Assembly: GCF_000818015.1 (NCBI RefSeq)
Contig: NZ_CP007511.1
Coordinates: 1,846,001 to 1,910,000 of the forward strand
Source of the DNA: Stutzerimonas balearica DSM 6083
GTDB lineage: Bacteria; Pseudomonadota; Gammaproteobacteria; Pseudomonadales; Pseudomonadaceae
DNA: 64,000 nucleotides
Reading direction: 5' to 3'
Both the position numbers and the translations under genes were made by a program. The notes beneath the pieces were generated by a model. It was not told where the DNA came from and made no database searches. It saw nothing but the letters and a program-made list of their open reading frames with translations. The number at the start of each line of letters is the position of its first letter. Within the stretch, counting starts at the first letter, position 1. This document shows positions 10,912-19,260 of the stretch, piece after piece.

Positions 10912-11725
10912 AAATCTTGCGGACGACTCTAAGACGCATTCGTGGGTTATGAAACCGCTCGATGTAGTCGAATAAATCCGCCCGTACTTCATCTCGGGTT
11001 TGATAAGACTGACGGGCAACGCGCTCCCGTTTCAGCTGACCGAAGAAGCCTTCAGGCTGCGTTGTCGCCGCAATGCCCGACTGCACTCGTGCTGCAGACC
11101 AGCGTTGCGATTCAGAAAACGCTGGTAGTCAGCACTGGTGATTGGCTGCTGCGATCCGAATGCAGGATCTGTCCTGGCGTTGCCAGATCGCCATTTCCAC
11201 CGCTCGGATCACCCTCTGCCGATCCTGACGGTGATGCACCGACCAACCGACCACCAGCTTGTTGTACAGATCGAGCACCACGCAAAGAAACAGCTTGCCC
11301 TCCCATGTGGCGATCTCCGTTATATCCGTGACCCGCTTACGTTCCGGCTCTAGGGGCTGAGATCGCGATTCAGCAGGCTTTTCACGCCAGCTGGACGGCC
11401 GTTGGTAACTCTTCGGAGTCACGCCGCTTCCGACGTGGCCAGCCTTGAATTCGCTCGGCGGCCATCAGGCGAGCAGCGCGGTTCAGGCCGACGGTTTCGT
11501 GCCCTCGTCGGGCAGATCCTCGTGCATCCGTGGCGCTCAGATCACCCCCCACGGCTGTCCTCGAGGCGCGCATTCTCTTGGGCACGTGGGCTTGGCTCGC
11601 GATGCTGCCAGGCGTAATAGCTGCTGGCAGAAACCTTCAGACACCTGCACACCAGCCGTACCGTGCCCTCTCGGGCCGTCCGCGACCGGCACGGATCGGT
11701 TGGGCGAGTAGGCGTTTTCTATCGG
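10912..11725 (-). mobile_element. Degraded IS3-family insertion sequence (transposase OrfB relic)
   Basis: Read leftward, several frames together give an IS3-family OrfB. An N-terminal piece (VRLVCRCLKVSASSYYAW, about 11620-11680) is followed by an HTH_21-like piece ([18 protein letters not shown], about 11450). The integrase core follows ([20 protein letters not shown], about 11320, and [10 protein letters not shown] near 11150), then the C-terminus (GQLKRERVARQ... DYIERFHNPRMR, about 10930-11050). At least three frameshifts or stops break it, so it cannot encode an active transposase. OrfA and clear terminal inverted repeats were not found. It lies directly after the tRNA-Leu terminator, at the left edge of the accessory region. 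Confidence 0.85.
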
Positions 11726-11856
11726 CGGTGCAGGTTGAGGGCACTGCTTGCCTCTACTCTGTGCGCGCAGTGCTGATAGCTTGTCAGCGAGCGTCTTACG
11801 GCAAGGACAACCCCGCTGCCGAACCGGCTCAGCTCGCTGTCCGAGTCGGCACCCGG

Positions 11857-12231
11857 CTAGCCTGAACCGAGGGGATCGCCGACCAGCTCGATTACCAGCT
11901 CCACGAATTGGGCGATATTGAAGGGCTTCTGCAGAATGTGGTCGAAAAGCCCAGGGGCCTGGGACGCCAGACCCGCATGGCCACCGCTCATCAGCACGAT
12001 GGGAAGGTGCGCCCATTCGGGGCGTTTGCGAATTTCGGTAGCCAGCTCCAGGCCGTTCATTAGCGGCATCATGTAATCGCATACCACCAGCGATGGCCCC
12101 TCACGATGCAAGGCGTCCAGGGCCTTCATGCCATTGCTTGCCTGGGTCACCATGAAACCGGCGTCTTCGAGCGCTAGGGTCAGGACCTCGACAATCAGGT
12201 ATTCATCATCGACCACCAGGACCGTTGTCAT
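11857..12231 (-). CDS. Single-domain response regulator (CheY-like receiver)
   Basis: A 124-residue stand-alone receiver domain with no output domain. Acidic pocket residues D8/D9, phospho-acceptor D52 in VVCDYMMPLMNG, switch residue S82 and K102 in LQKPF are all present, so it should be phosphorylatable. It starts 21 nt after the stop of the KaiC-like gene on the same strand, so the two are probably cotranscribed. Receiver proteins beside kaiC-type ATPases are recurrent in proteobacteria and are thought to take part in KaiC signalling. No dedicated histidine kinase lies next to it. Confidence 0.88.
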   Translation of the reverse strand: MTTVLVVDDEYLIVEVLTLALEDAGFMVTQASNGMKALDALHREGPSLVVCDYMMPLMNGLELATEIRKRPEWAHLPIVLMSGGHAGLASQAPGLFDHILQKPFNIAQFVELVIELVGDPLGSG

Positions 12232-12252
12232 GGAGTAAAGCCTTCTCGACCG

Positions 12253-13665
12253 CTAGCGGTCTTGCGGGGTGGGTGTGCCGGTGGGCGTCGTCGAGTAGCC
12301 GCCTCGGCCGATCTGCGCGGAATGGATATGCCGCTCGTATGCGCCATTGCGTCTTTTGATGATCCTCAATGTTGGTTCGCTGGGGCCTGCCCCCTCGGTG
12401 AAATCGAGCAGGACGATATTGTCGAACAGGCTGCAAAGCTCGGCGGGTGGAGCCGTCGGATCGGCCCCCGGAAAGTGGCTGAGCTCCCACGTCGCCACCA
12501 TTGTTGCACCCAGCGCGCGGACCTCGTTCACCAGCGCGCTGGTGAACTCCAATTGCCGGCGCTGCCGCGCGCATGGGCGCTTGAGAGCGGCCAGGGTGTC
12601 GATCACGATGCGAGACAGGCGCTTCTCGCGCACCTGGTCGATCACGGCCAGCGCGACCTGGTCGGGAAAAAACTGTGTGGTTGGCTGCCAATGAAAATCC
12701 AGCCACCCGTGCTCGGCCGCGGCTCGAAGGCCGAGGTCCAGCTGATCGGACTTTCTCAGCAGTTGCTCGGGCGATTCGACCAGGCCGAAGAAGGCGCTGC
12801 GCTCCTGCGGCGACGCCCCGGTCATGAAGTTGAGGCCGAGGGTCGTCTTGCCGGCGCCAGACGGGCCGATGACGAGGGTCGCGCTGCGTTCGAGCACTCC
12901 GCCGCCCAGCGCAGCGTCCAGCCCGGCGACTCCGGTAGAGACCAGCCGCTCGCCCAGCGCCATCGGCGCCGTGGGCTGACTCAATAGCGCTTCGATGCGC
13001 GGATAGACGGCAATCCCGTCGCCGGTGATCTCGTAATCGTGCTCACCGGCGGCAAAGCCGGACCCCCGATACTTGTGCACCCCGAGCCGCCGATAGGAGC
13101 GCATGCCGCCCCGTTCTTCCTGGAGCGAGAATACGCCGTCGACCATGGTCAACTCAGGGCTGCCATGGTCGATCTCGGCGCTGGTGAGCATCAGTGTCGT
13201 GCAACCGGCAAAACTGGCATGGACCTGCAATTCGGCGATGAACTTCTTGGTGTTCAGCGGCGTGTCCGAACGGCTTCGAACGTTCATCAGGCCGTCGAGT
13301 ACCAGCAAGGTTGCCTTGTGCCGCAAGATCTCGCGGCGCAACAGCTTCAACACCTCGTCCAGCCCGTCGCTCTCGAGGGTATCGAAGGCACTGACATACA
13401 GCATACCGGCGCCTATCTGCGCGGCGTCGAAGAAGCTGAGCGTCGACAGATACTGGAACAGTCGGTCGTGGGGCTCCGAAAGCAGCGAGGCAAAAATGAC
13501 CTTGCCGCCCTGGGCGGTATGGTGGAAGGCAACCTGGTTGGCAAGAATGGTTTTGCCCGAACCGGGGCGGCCCTGGATCAGATAGGCGGCCCCGGCAACG
13601 AATCCGCCATGGGTGATGGCGTCGAGACCATCGATACCGCTTTCCAAGCGCTCGAGTGCTATCAC
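12253..13665 (-). CDS. Tandem KaiC-like RecA-fold ATPase
   Basis: The 470-residue cytoplasmic protein has two KaiC/RadA-type ATPase domains. The first has Walker A GRPGSGKT at residues 32-39 and ASLLSEP downstream. The second has GPSGAGKTTLGLNF (about 252-265), FFGLVESPEQLL and the Walker B-like SRIVIDTLAALK. In cyanobacterial KaiC the corresponding EE pairs are catalytic; here the second domain has VE, so one glutamate is missing. Without kaiA or kaiB nearby this is a non-circadian KaiC homologue. The start is uncertain: GTG 13665 has an AGGCAG site 6 nt upstream, and an in-frame GTG at 13722 would add 19 residues. It is followed by a receiver gene. Confidence 0.85.
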   Translation of the reverse strand: MIALERLESGIDGLDAITHGGFVAGAAYLIQGRPGSGKTILANQVAFHHTAQGGKVIFASLLSEPHDRLFQYLSTLSFFDAAQIGAGMLYVSAFDTLESDGLDEVLKLLRREILRHKATLLVLDGLMNVRSRSDTPLNTKKFIAELQVHASFAGCTTLMLTSAEIDHGSPELTMVDGVFSLQEERGGMRSYRRLGVHKYRGSGFAAGEHDYEITGDGIAVYPRIEALLSQPTAPMALGERLVSTGVAGLDAALGGGVLERSATLVIGPSGAGKTTLGLNFMTGASPQERSAFFGLVESPEQLLRKSDQLDLGLRAAAEHGWLDFHWQPTTQFFPDQVALAVIDQVREKRLSRIVIDTLAALKRPCARQRRQLEFTSALVNEVRALGATMVATWELSHFPGADPTAPPAELCSLFDNIVLLDFTEGAGPSEPTLRIIKRRNGAYERHIHSAQIGRGGYSTTPTGTPTPQDR

Positions 13666-13924
13666 GTGAATCTGCCTAGTGAATGAGGGCGTGGTGAATC
13701 GCTTCGCGCAGTGCTTCGGCACTGCGGTGGCATCGCAGGTTCGACAGCGCCGGAATGCTATCGAAAGCTTCCGGTGGTCGTGTCGTCACGAACGAACGCC
13801 GACGTAAACGATGCAGGGTGCAACAAAAAGCTGCTATCGGCAAACGCCGGTCCGAACGAAACGCTAAGCTGCCATTCAGGTTGCCTTGTTTGTGCGTTGT
13901 CTACGAGCCGAAAAGGCCTAGCGC

Positions 13925-14590
13925 CTAACGGCGAATGGTCAGCCCGATCACTCGTGATACCACCAGGGCGATGTACATCAGCCCGGCAATTTCCTCGAGC
14001 ATCACCAACGCGCGGGCGAAGGGGCGCAGGGGCAGGATGTCACCGAGCCCGACGCCGGAGAGCACGGTAACGCTGAGAAACAGCAGCTCGAGCCAGGTCC
14101 TCGGCTCATCGGGTCGCAGCTGGGCAACGAAGCTGCCCGGGGCAACCAGTTGGCATGCCGCATAGGCATAGGCGAACGCCCAGGCCAGCAATGTAAAGGT
14201 TGCGCCGACGGCAAACAGCTCGTCTGTCGTGGTGCGCTGATCCTCCATCATGTAGCCAATGAGGCCCGCCGCGGCATAGAAGTAGAAGGCGGCTTCCAGC
14301 GTAACCAACAACAGGCGCAGCTCCGGCATGGCCATGAGCTCGGTCGCCACCGTGAGCACGAGGATGGCAGCCGCCAGGACGAACGCGACCGAATGAATCG
14401 TCGGGCTGCGGTTGACGATCCGCAACGCCGAAACCAGTACCACCACACCGAATGCGCCGAAAGCGGCGCGACCGAGCGGCGTATTTTCCATGAACGGGTA
14501 GAGCAGGATGCCCAGCAGCTGAACGAACAGCAGGCCGGCCGATGGGTATCTGACGAGATAGCTCAGCAAGGGTCTGTTCATGGGCGACAT
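13925..14590 (-). CDS. Membrane protein with two-helix ion-channel (Ion_trans_2) domain
   Basis: A 221-residue inner-membrane protein with about six hydrophobic segments: four in the first 125 residues, then a pore-type helix-loop-helix. The loop LLFLSVTVLSGVGLGDILP (about 165-185) sits where potassium channels carry TVGYGD; here the filter reads GVGLGD, so the threonine and tyrosine are replaced. The C-terminal helix ends in VVSRVIGLTIRR. There is no cytoplasmic RCK domain. The first ATG (MSPMNRP) is used; ATG at the fourth codon is an alternative. Cation conduction is an inference from fold; ion selectivity is unclear because of the altered filter. Confidence 0.72.
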   Translation of the reverse strand: MSPMNRPLLSYLVRYPSAGLLFVQLLGILLYPFMENTPLGRAAFGAFGVVVLVSALRIVNRSPTIHSVAFVLAAAILVLTVATELMAMPELRLLLVTLEAAFYFYAAAGLIGYMMEDQRTTTDELFAVGATFTLLAWAFAYAYAACQLVAPGSFVAQLRPDEPRTWLELLFLSVTVLSGVGLGDILPLRPFARALVMLEEIAGLMYIALVVSRVIGLTIRR

Positions 14591-14770
14591 GATCGGTCGA
14601 GGAGGTCAGGGCAAGCGCAATGCTCAGCAGATGTGGTCGACTGTGCGAGCCAACGAGCCGACAGTATCGCAGTTCAGGAACACTTGGCAGCAGGAGCCAT
14701 TGAGCGGAGGTAAAGAAATCGATCGGCGCGGTTATCCGGCCGACTGCCTGTCAGCGCTTCGCCTATGACG

Positions 14771-15220
14771 CTACCAGCGAGAGATCGACCCAAGGTCATC
14801 CGAGAGATGGCTCATGTCGACGTCTCGATAGCGAAAGGGGGGATAGGGCGCGAGCGCATCGTCCAGATGCCTCAGGCAGGTTTCGATCGCGGCGGCCCGC
14901 GCCCGATCATTGCCTTTGGCAAGCACGTTGAGTGCCTCGACCAATTCGTCAGGCGTTGGCTCGCTGAGCAACAATCCGTGCTGCACGGTCAGTGTCTGTC
15001 CCTTGTAAACCAGCCTCACCGGGTCTCTGCCGACCAGCGAGGCGCCGTCTGCCAGCAGCGCATTGATGTGGTTACGAAGTGCAGTGCACTGGCGCGGGTC
15101 CTTTCCGTGGTACTTCAATTCCGATTCCGTCCGGTAGCGTTGATAGGGTGGTCGATCACGGCTCGGCAGCAGCACAGCGCAATCTTTGCACCGAGCGGCT
15201 GAGTGGTGGCATTGTGCCAC
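14771..15220 (-). CDS. Hypothetical protein, 5' end uncertain
   Basis: An open frame of up to 149 codons beginning at GTG 15220. From about residue 35 (SELKYHGKDPRQCTALRNHINAL) to the end it looks like a real soluble protein, helical and with balanced charge. The first 30 residues are Cys/His/Arg-rich and unconvincing, so the true N-terminus may be lost or lie at a non-ATG codon. I do not recognise a family. It sits 75 bp downstream of the broken rhodanese gene in a segment with other decayed genes, so it may itself be truncated. Confidence 0.4.
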   Translation of the reverse strand: MAQCHHSAARCKDCAVLLPSRDRPPYQRYRTESELKYHGKDPRQCTALRNHINALLADGASLVGRDPVRLVYKGQTLTVQHGLLLSEPTPDELVEALNVLAKGNDRARAAAIETCLRHLDDALAPYPPFRYRDVDMSHLSDDLGSISRW

Positions 15221-15295
15221 GAATGACTCGCTCCGACATAACCATACTCAAGCCTGGCGACTTCGCCTGCCGGGCGTACGCCTTGCGCCCGTCCG

Positions 15296-15692
15296 TCAGG
15301 TTTTGTCGCGGCGAGGCTTATCCACCACCGGCAGGTCGGCGTCCTTCCAGGCCTTGAAGCGCCGCCAATGTGGCAATCCGGGCTCAGCCCCATGTCCTGT
15401 AGCGTTGTCGCCGCCAGACTGGAGCGCCAGGCAGAGCCGCGGTACAGGACGAATGTCTTGCCGGGCCGAAGATATCCTTGTCGTAAGGGCTCCCGGGGGC
15501 GACTGAGCACTCCAGCATCCCCCGCGCGGTATGAAGGGCGCTCGGGAACATGCCCTCGCGTTCCAGCGCTCGCACGTCCCGGATGTCGACGAAGACGGTC
15601 TGCGGGGCGTCCAGTCTGGTCTTTGCCTAGCCCAGGCTCAGCGTGCGAATGCAGGCGTGGGCGTCGTCGACGAGCCCTTTGGTGATGGGCAT
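15296..15692 (-). pseudogene. Broken rhodanese-like sulfurtransferase gene
   Basis: Read leftward across three frames, the segment gives a nearly full rhodanese-domain protein. MPITKGLVDDAHACIRTLSL (from ATG 15692) ends at a stop. LDAPQTVFVDIRDVRALERE then GMLECSVAPGSPYDKDIFG follow in a second frame. KTFVLYRGSAWRSSLAATTL then QDMGLSPDCHIGG are in a third, and FKAWKDADLPVVDKPRRDKT reaches the TGA at 15296-15298. The catalytic loop that normally reads CASGWRS is YRGSAWRS here, so the active cysteine is also gone. At least two frameshifts plus a nonsense change make this a pseudogene. Confidence 0.8.
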
Positions 15693-15798
15693 CGCGATGG
15701 TTCTGACGTTGGCCTGCCGTCGGGCGCCAGGCGCCCTACGCCGGGCCTCGATGAGAGAAGGTGGCCGACTGGCAGGCTGGGCAGGCCCGCAAAGGGGT

Positions 15799-17226
15799 TC
15801 ATCCCCATCGCCACAGGCGGCCCAGTCGATACCAGGCGGAGCGTTGTAGCTCTGGTGGTTCAGGCCAGTGGGCCTTCTTGCTTTCGCATTGCACGATGCC
15901 GTTGGTGCCAAGCCTCAGGCGCCAGCGCTGGGCCGATGGAAAGTGCTCGCCCGGATTGGTCTGCAACAGCAGCAGGTTGTAGTCGTGTTGCTTCTCGATG
16001 GGGTGGGCCTGGACTGAACCTTTGCCGTCGTCGCTGGCGGAATCCTCGCCTTCGGACTGGGCAAACAGCTTGTTGTGGCTCGCCTGGATCATTGCGCAAA
16101 GCTGTTCGCAATCCAGGGTGAGGCGCTCCCGAATTTCGTCGTGCTCCAGTGCTGCCTTGTCCAGGGTCGTCAGCACGCGATAGCAGATGATTTGCCGCTC
16201 CTCGTTGGTCGCCCACTTGCCGGAGTGTTCTCGAACCAACGGTGGCAGATCGGGCAGCTTGCGATAGTCGAGCCAGACGCGTTGCTGCGCGAGCACCTTG
16301 CGGGTGTAGGGCATCAGCAAGCGAATCTTCCAGCGCGGCTTGCCTTTGCGCAGTCTGCGGGTGATGGCCGTGATCATGTCGTCGCGCAGCAGGTCGCGAA
16401 CGGCATAGACCAGCGCGATCACCAGCAGAAGCGTGAGCGAGAGTTTCTCGCTGGCGCCGCGCGCGTTGAACAGGAAGTAGGTGAAGAACGACATGATCAG
16501 CATCGTCGACATCGCCTTGACCAGCTTGTGGGTGCCGGCCCCCAGCGTTGTGACCTTCGAGCGCAACATCACCGGATACTCCAGCAGCCGGTGATACAGC
16601 GCCATGCGGTTCCATATCCGTGTCGGGGTTCCGTGGAAGTCGCTCAGGTACTCGCGCTCCTTGCGGTATCGACGTTCCTGGCGCAGGAATTCCGCCACCG
16701 ATTGCTTGAGTTCTTCATCGACGGTTGCGTAGCCCTCGAGGGTCATGCTTTCCAGCAGGAACTGCTCGGCATGCCATGAGAAATAGACGTCCATCTGACG
16801 AAAGTAGCGCTGCTGATTGCTCTGCTTCGGGCTGGACCTGCGCAAACGTTGCGCGAAGTTCTGGCTGAGCCGCAGGCCGCGTGCGACGGGCTCTGCCACC
16901 GCCCCGGACGTGAGCATCTGCTGGCGCAGCCGCTCCATCGAAGCCTGGTACTGGAAGAACCAGGAGCCATACATGATTTCGTAGTGCGGAGAGAGCAGGA
17001 CGAAGGAATGGTCGGCCTTGATGAGGCGGTCCTTCGATGGCATGCCCATCAGCCCGAAACTGTGCGTCAGCGCCTTAAAGAAGAACTGCTCTTCCGACAG
17101 GGTCCATGCCGACAGATTGCTTTCGTGCGGAGTGAACAGATACAGCTCGATCTTGTGCCGTCCAGGCTGCTTCAGCGTGCGGGTCAGTTGCAGGCGGAAA
17201 TCACCTTTGCGCTTGAGTGAAAACAC
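15799..17226 (-). CDS. Large hypothetical membrane protein with two central transmembrane segments
   Basis: A 475-residue protein I do not recognise. Residues 1-235 are soluble and charged, with many Arg/Gln and aromatic residues. Two hydrophobic helices follow (about 246-264, MSTMLIMSFFTYFLF; and 276-292, LSLTLLLVIALVYAV). The C-terminal 180 residues are soluble and helical, with an acidic stretch (SEGEDSASDDGKG). GTG 17226 (VFSLKRKGDF) is preferred because GGGGG lies 4-5 nt upstream; a TTG at 17265 would add 13 residues. The frame is open throughout, unlike its decayed neighbours. No operon partner is obvious. Confidence 0.7.
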   Translation of the reverse strand: MFSLKRKGDFRLQLTRTLKQPGRHKIELYLFTPHESNLSAWTLSEEQFFFKALTHSFGLMGMPSKDRLIKADHSFVLLSPHYEIMYGSWFFQYQASMERLRQQMLTSGAVAEPVARGLRLSQNFAQRLRRSSPKQSNQQRYFRQMDVYFSWHAEQFLLESMTLEGYATVDEELKQSVAEFLRQERRYRKEREYLSDFHGTPTRIWNRMALYHRLLEYPVMLRSKVTTLGAGTHKLVKAMSTMLIMSFFTYFLFNARGASEKLSLTLLLVIALVYAVRDLLRDDMITAITRRLRKGKPRWKIRLLMPYTRKVLAQQRVWLDYRKLPDLPPLVREHSGKWATNEERQIICYRVLTTLDKAALEHDEIRERLTLDCEQLCAMIQASHNKLFAQSEGEDSASDDGKGSVQAHPIEKQHDYNLLLLQTNPGEHFPSAQRWRLRLGTNGIVQCESKKAHWPEPPELQRSAWYRLGRLWRWG

Positions 17227-17591
17227 AAAACCCCCAATGACCGTGGAACGCAGCCAGCTTACCAAGCTTCCGCTGGGCGGTACGCCGAGTAGCAGGCTTA
17301 TGTTCGGGCGAGGCTATATCCAGGCCGCCCGTTGCTCAAATTCCCGTCGCCGCGCCATCGGCGTCAGCTCCGAACCCCCAGCCGATCTTCGGGCATGCAG
17401 CTGATATGCGCGCTTTGGCCAGACATCTGGCGAAGCATGGAAGGCGAGTGATGCGCTGGGGCTGCCGTTCAAGCCAGCAGGGGCAAAGACAGCTTGCGTT
17501 GGATTCCACCGTTTAGATTGGTGTCCCAAGATTGGTCCCAGTTGGACGGAACGTAAAACATCTACCTGCAAGCTCAGCAGCCTGGTCGGTC

Positions 17592-17651
17592 AGTTCGAGT
17601 CCTCCGTCGCACCATGCAGTAAGCCGAAAGCTCCGTATTCCGGGGCTTTCG
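17592..17651 (+). repeat. Degenerate copy of the tRNA-Leu 3' end plus hairpin (possible attachment-site relic)
   Basis: AGTTCGAGTCCTCCGTCGCACCA (17592-17614, read in two parts AGTTCGAGTC and CTCCGTCGCACCA) matches the tRNA-Leu T-arm and 3' end at about 10701-10725 except for two missing bases. Eleven bases later, CGAAAGCTCCG / CGGGGCTTTCG (17625-17651) forms an 11-bp stem resembling the terminator after tRNA-Leu. There is no D-arm or anticodon arm upstream, so it is not a tRNA gene. Such a copy in the same orientation is what integration into a tRNA leaves behind. Confidence 0.5.
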
Positions 17652-17850
17652 CATGTCTGGTGCAGGGCAGATGTGACCGTTCCCAGCGTGTTCCCACTGA
17701 GCCCAGGTGTACGCAACGAGCACCTCGTTACCGCGCCATGTAACAAAGGCCGCGCAGCGACGGGCCTTTTCGTTCCTGGCTGGTCTGTACCGCAGGCTCA
17801 CGGCAAAGGGTGCACCAAGGGCGCCAACAGGGCGCAAGCCGTCCTGGTGA

Positions 17851-17910
17851 AGTCGCCGCGCAGATCTGCCGACGGCCACGGTGGCCGAAGATCCGTTCTG
17901 CGCGGCGACT
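17851..17910. terminator. Compound inverted repeat downstream of porin gene
   Basis: AGTCGCCGCGCAGA (17851-17864) and TCTGCGCGGCGACT (17897-17910) are exact 14-bp reverse complements. The 32-nt spacer contains its own inverted repeat GGCCAC-G-GTGGCC (17874-17886). It begins 18 nt after the porin stop, so a transcript-end function is likely. No T-tract follows on either strand, so it may act in Rho-dependent termination or RNA protection instead of simple intrinsic termination. Confidence 0.5.
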
Positions 17911-17928
17911 GAGCGCACCAGGCGCCGG

Positions 17929-19155
17929 CTAGCGCAGCTGCAAGCTGTAGCTCAGGATGAGCCGGTTCTCGTCGATATCGCTGCCGAAGTCGGAGCGTAC
18001 CGTGGCATTGCGCAGCTTGATGCCCAGCCCCTTGAAGGGGCCGTCCTGGGCAACGTAGGCGATGTCGGTGTTGCGCTCCCATTCATTACCGTTGTCGTTC
18101 TGCAGTTGGATGTTGCTTCCCTTCGTGTAGCGCGTCATGAAAGACAGCCCAGGCAGGCCGAGGCCGGCAAAGTCGTAGTCATAGCGCAGCTGCCAGGAGC
18201 GCTCGTCCTCGTTGCCGAAGTCCTGGACCTGCGAGAGGTGCGGCAGGAAGTTGTCGGAGCCGGCGATGTAGGCGTAGCCGGTGTCGCCGTCCAGTTGCTG
18301 GTAGCTGGCGCTGAACGTGTGGTGACGCAGGCGATAGCTGAGGATCGCCGCGAAGGTATGGGCATCGATGTTGCTGTTGCCGGCGTCGGTCGAGCGCAGG
18401 TAGCGCAGGTCGGTCTTCAGGCTCTGTTGCTCGCCCAGCGGCAGAACGTGCAGCAGGCGCAGGTTGTGCTCGCGGTAGAGGTCCTGCAATTCGGCGGCGT
18501 AGTAGCTGGTGGTCAGCGCCGGCGTCCACTGGTAGCTGCCGCCGCCGAACAGGAAGCGGTCGCTGGCAGCCTGGCCAAGCTCGATATTGCGGGCGCCGCC
18601 GTTGAAGACGGTCATGTCCTCGTAGTCCGAGGAATTGCGCTGGTTCACCGCGCCCAGCCAGCCGGCGTCGAGGGTCAGCCCGTCCCACTCGCGGCTGTTC
18701 AGCCAGGCGCCGCGGAAGGTCTGCGGCAGCAGGCGGCTGTAGTTGCGCATCAGCACCGGTAGCAGCGGCTGCAGGGTGCCGCCGTGGACGGTGGTCCGGG
18801 ACACCCGCAGCTTGCCGGTCAGGCCCAGTTCGCCGTACTCGTCCTGGGCGCGGAAGGGCGCCTCGCGGTCGCTCTTGAGGATGCCGGTGCCGGTGCGGTC
18901 GGGGCTGGAGTCGAGCTTGACGCCGAGCAGGCCGAGGACGTCCAGGCCGACACCGACCGGCCCCTCGGTGTAGCCGGACTCGATCTTCAGCGCGAAGCCC
19001 TGGGCCCATTCGTCGGCCTTGGACTGGGCGGCGCCAGGGTCGCGGAAGTCGCGGTTGAAGTAGAAGTTGGTCAGGTCCAGCTGGGCCTTGCTGTCCTCGA
19101 CGAAGGCGGCGCAGGCGGGGCCGGCGAGCAACAGGTGGCGGGAGGTGAGCGTCAT
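17929..19155 (-). CDS. OprD-family outer-membrane porin
   Basis: A 408-residue beta-barrel of the OprD family, which carries basic amino acids or organic acids across the outer membrane. Family hallmarks are AFVEDSKAQLDLTNFYFNRDFRD near the N-terminus, repeated aromatic-rich strands, and a terminal LILSYSLQLR strand. ATG 19155 has AAGGA 7 nt upstream. The signal peptide is short for the family (MTLTSRHLLLAGPACA, about 16 residues, against about 24 usual) and looks shortened. It lies 105 bp after the permease gene on the same strand, in a presumed operon with the acyl-CoA synthetase, which suggests a carboxylic-acid substrate. Confidence 0.9.
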   Translation of the reverse strand: MTLTSRHLLLAGPACAAFVEDSKAQLDLTNFYFNRDFRDPGAAQSKADEWAQGFALKIESGYTEGPVGVGLDVLGLLGVKLDSSPDRTGTGILKSDREAPFRAQDEYGELGLTGKLRVSRTTVHGGTLQPLLPVLMRNYSRLLPQTFRGAWLNSREWDGLTLDAGWLGAVNQRNSSDYEDMTVFNGGARNIELGQAASDRFLFGGGSYQWTPALTTSYYAAELQDLYREHNLRLLHVLPLGEQQSLKTDLRYLRSTDAGNSNIDAHTFAAILSYRLRHHTFSASYQQLDGDTGYAYIAGSDNFLPHLSQVQDFGNEDERSWQLRYDYDFAGLGLPGLSFMTRYTKGSNIQLQNDNGNEWERNTDIAYVAQDGPFKGLGIKLRNATVRSDFGSDIDENRLILSYSLQLR

Positions 19156-19260
19156 GGCGGTGTCCTTTTTCTTGTTGTTGGGTGCAGCCGCCCGCATCGG
19201 CCGTGCATGCCGATGGCGGGAGGTTCCGGGGAGGGGGCCGCCGTTGCCGGCGGCCGGAAA

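Larger units (their letters stand above)
17227..17928. other. Gene-free segment with tRNA-like fragment and hairpins
   Basis: No supported gene lies in these 700 bp; the reading frames present are low-complexity shadows. It holds the tRNA-Leu-like 3' fragment with its following hairpin (17592-17651) and the compound inverted repeat after the porin gene (17851-17910). The part from 17227 to about 17590 shows nothing I can identify apart from the presumed promoter of the leftward hypothetical gene. Confidence 0.6.

Noticed and set aside
17592..17651. Functional tRNA gene
   Set aside because: Only the T-arm and 3' end are recognisable and bases are missing; no D-arm or anticodon arm upstream. 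Kept only as a possible attachment-site relic.
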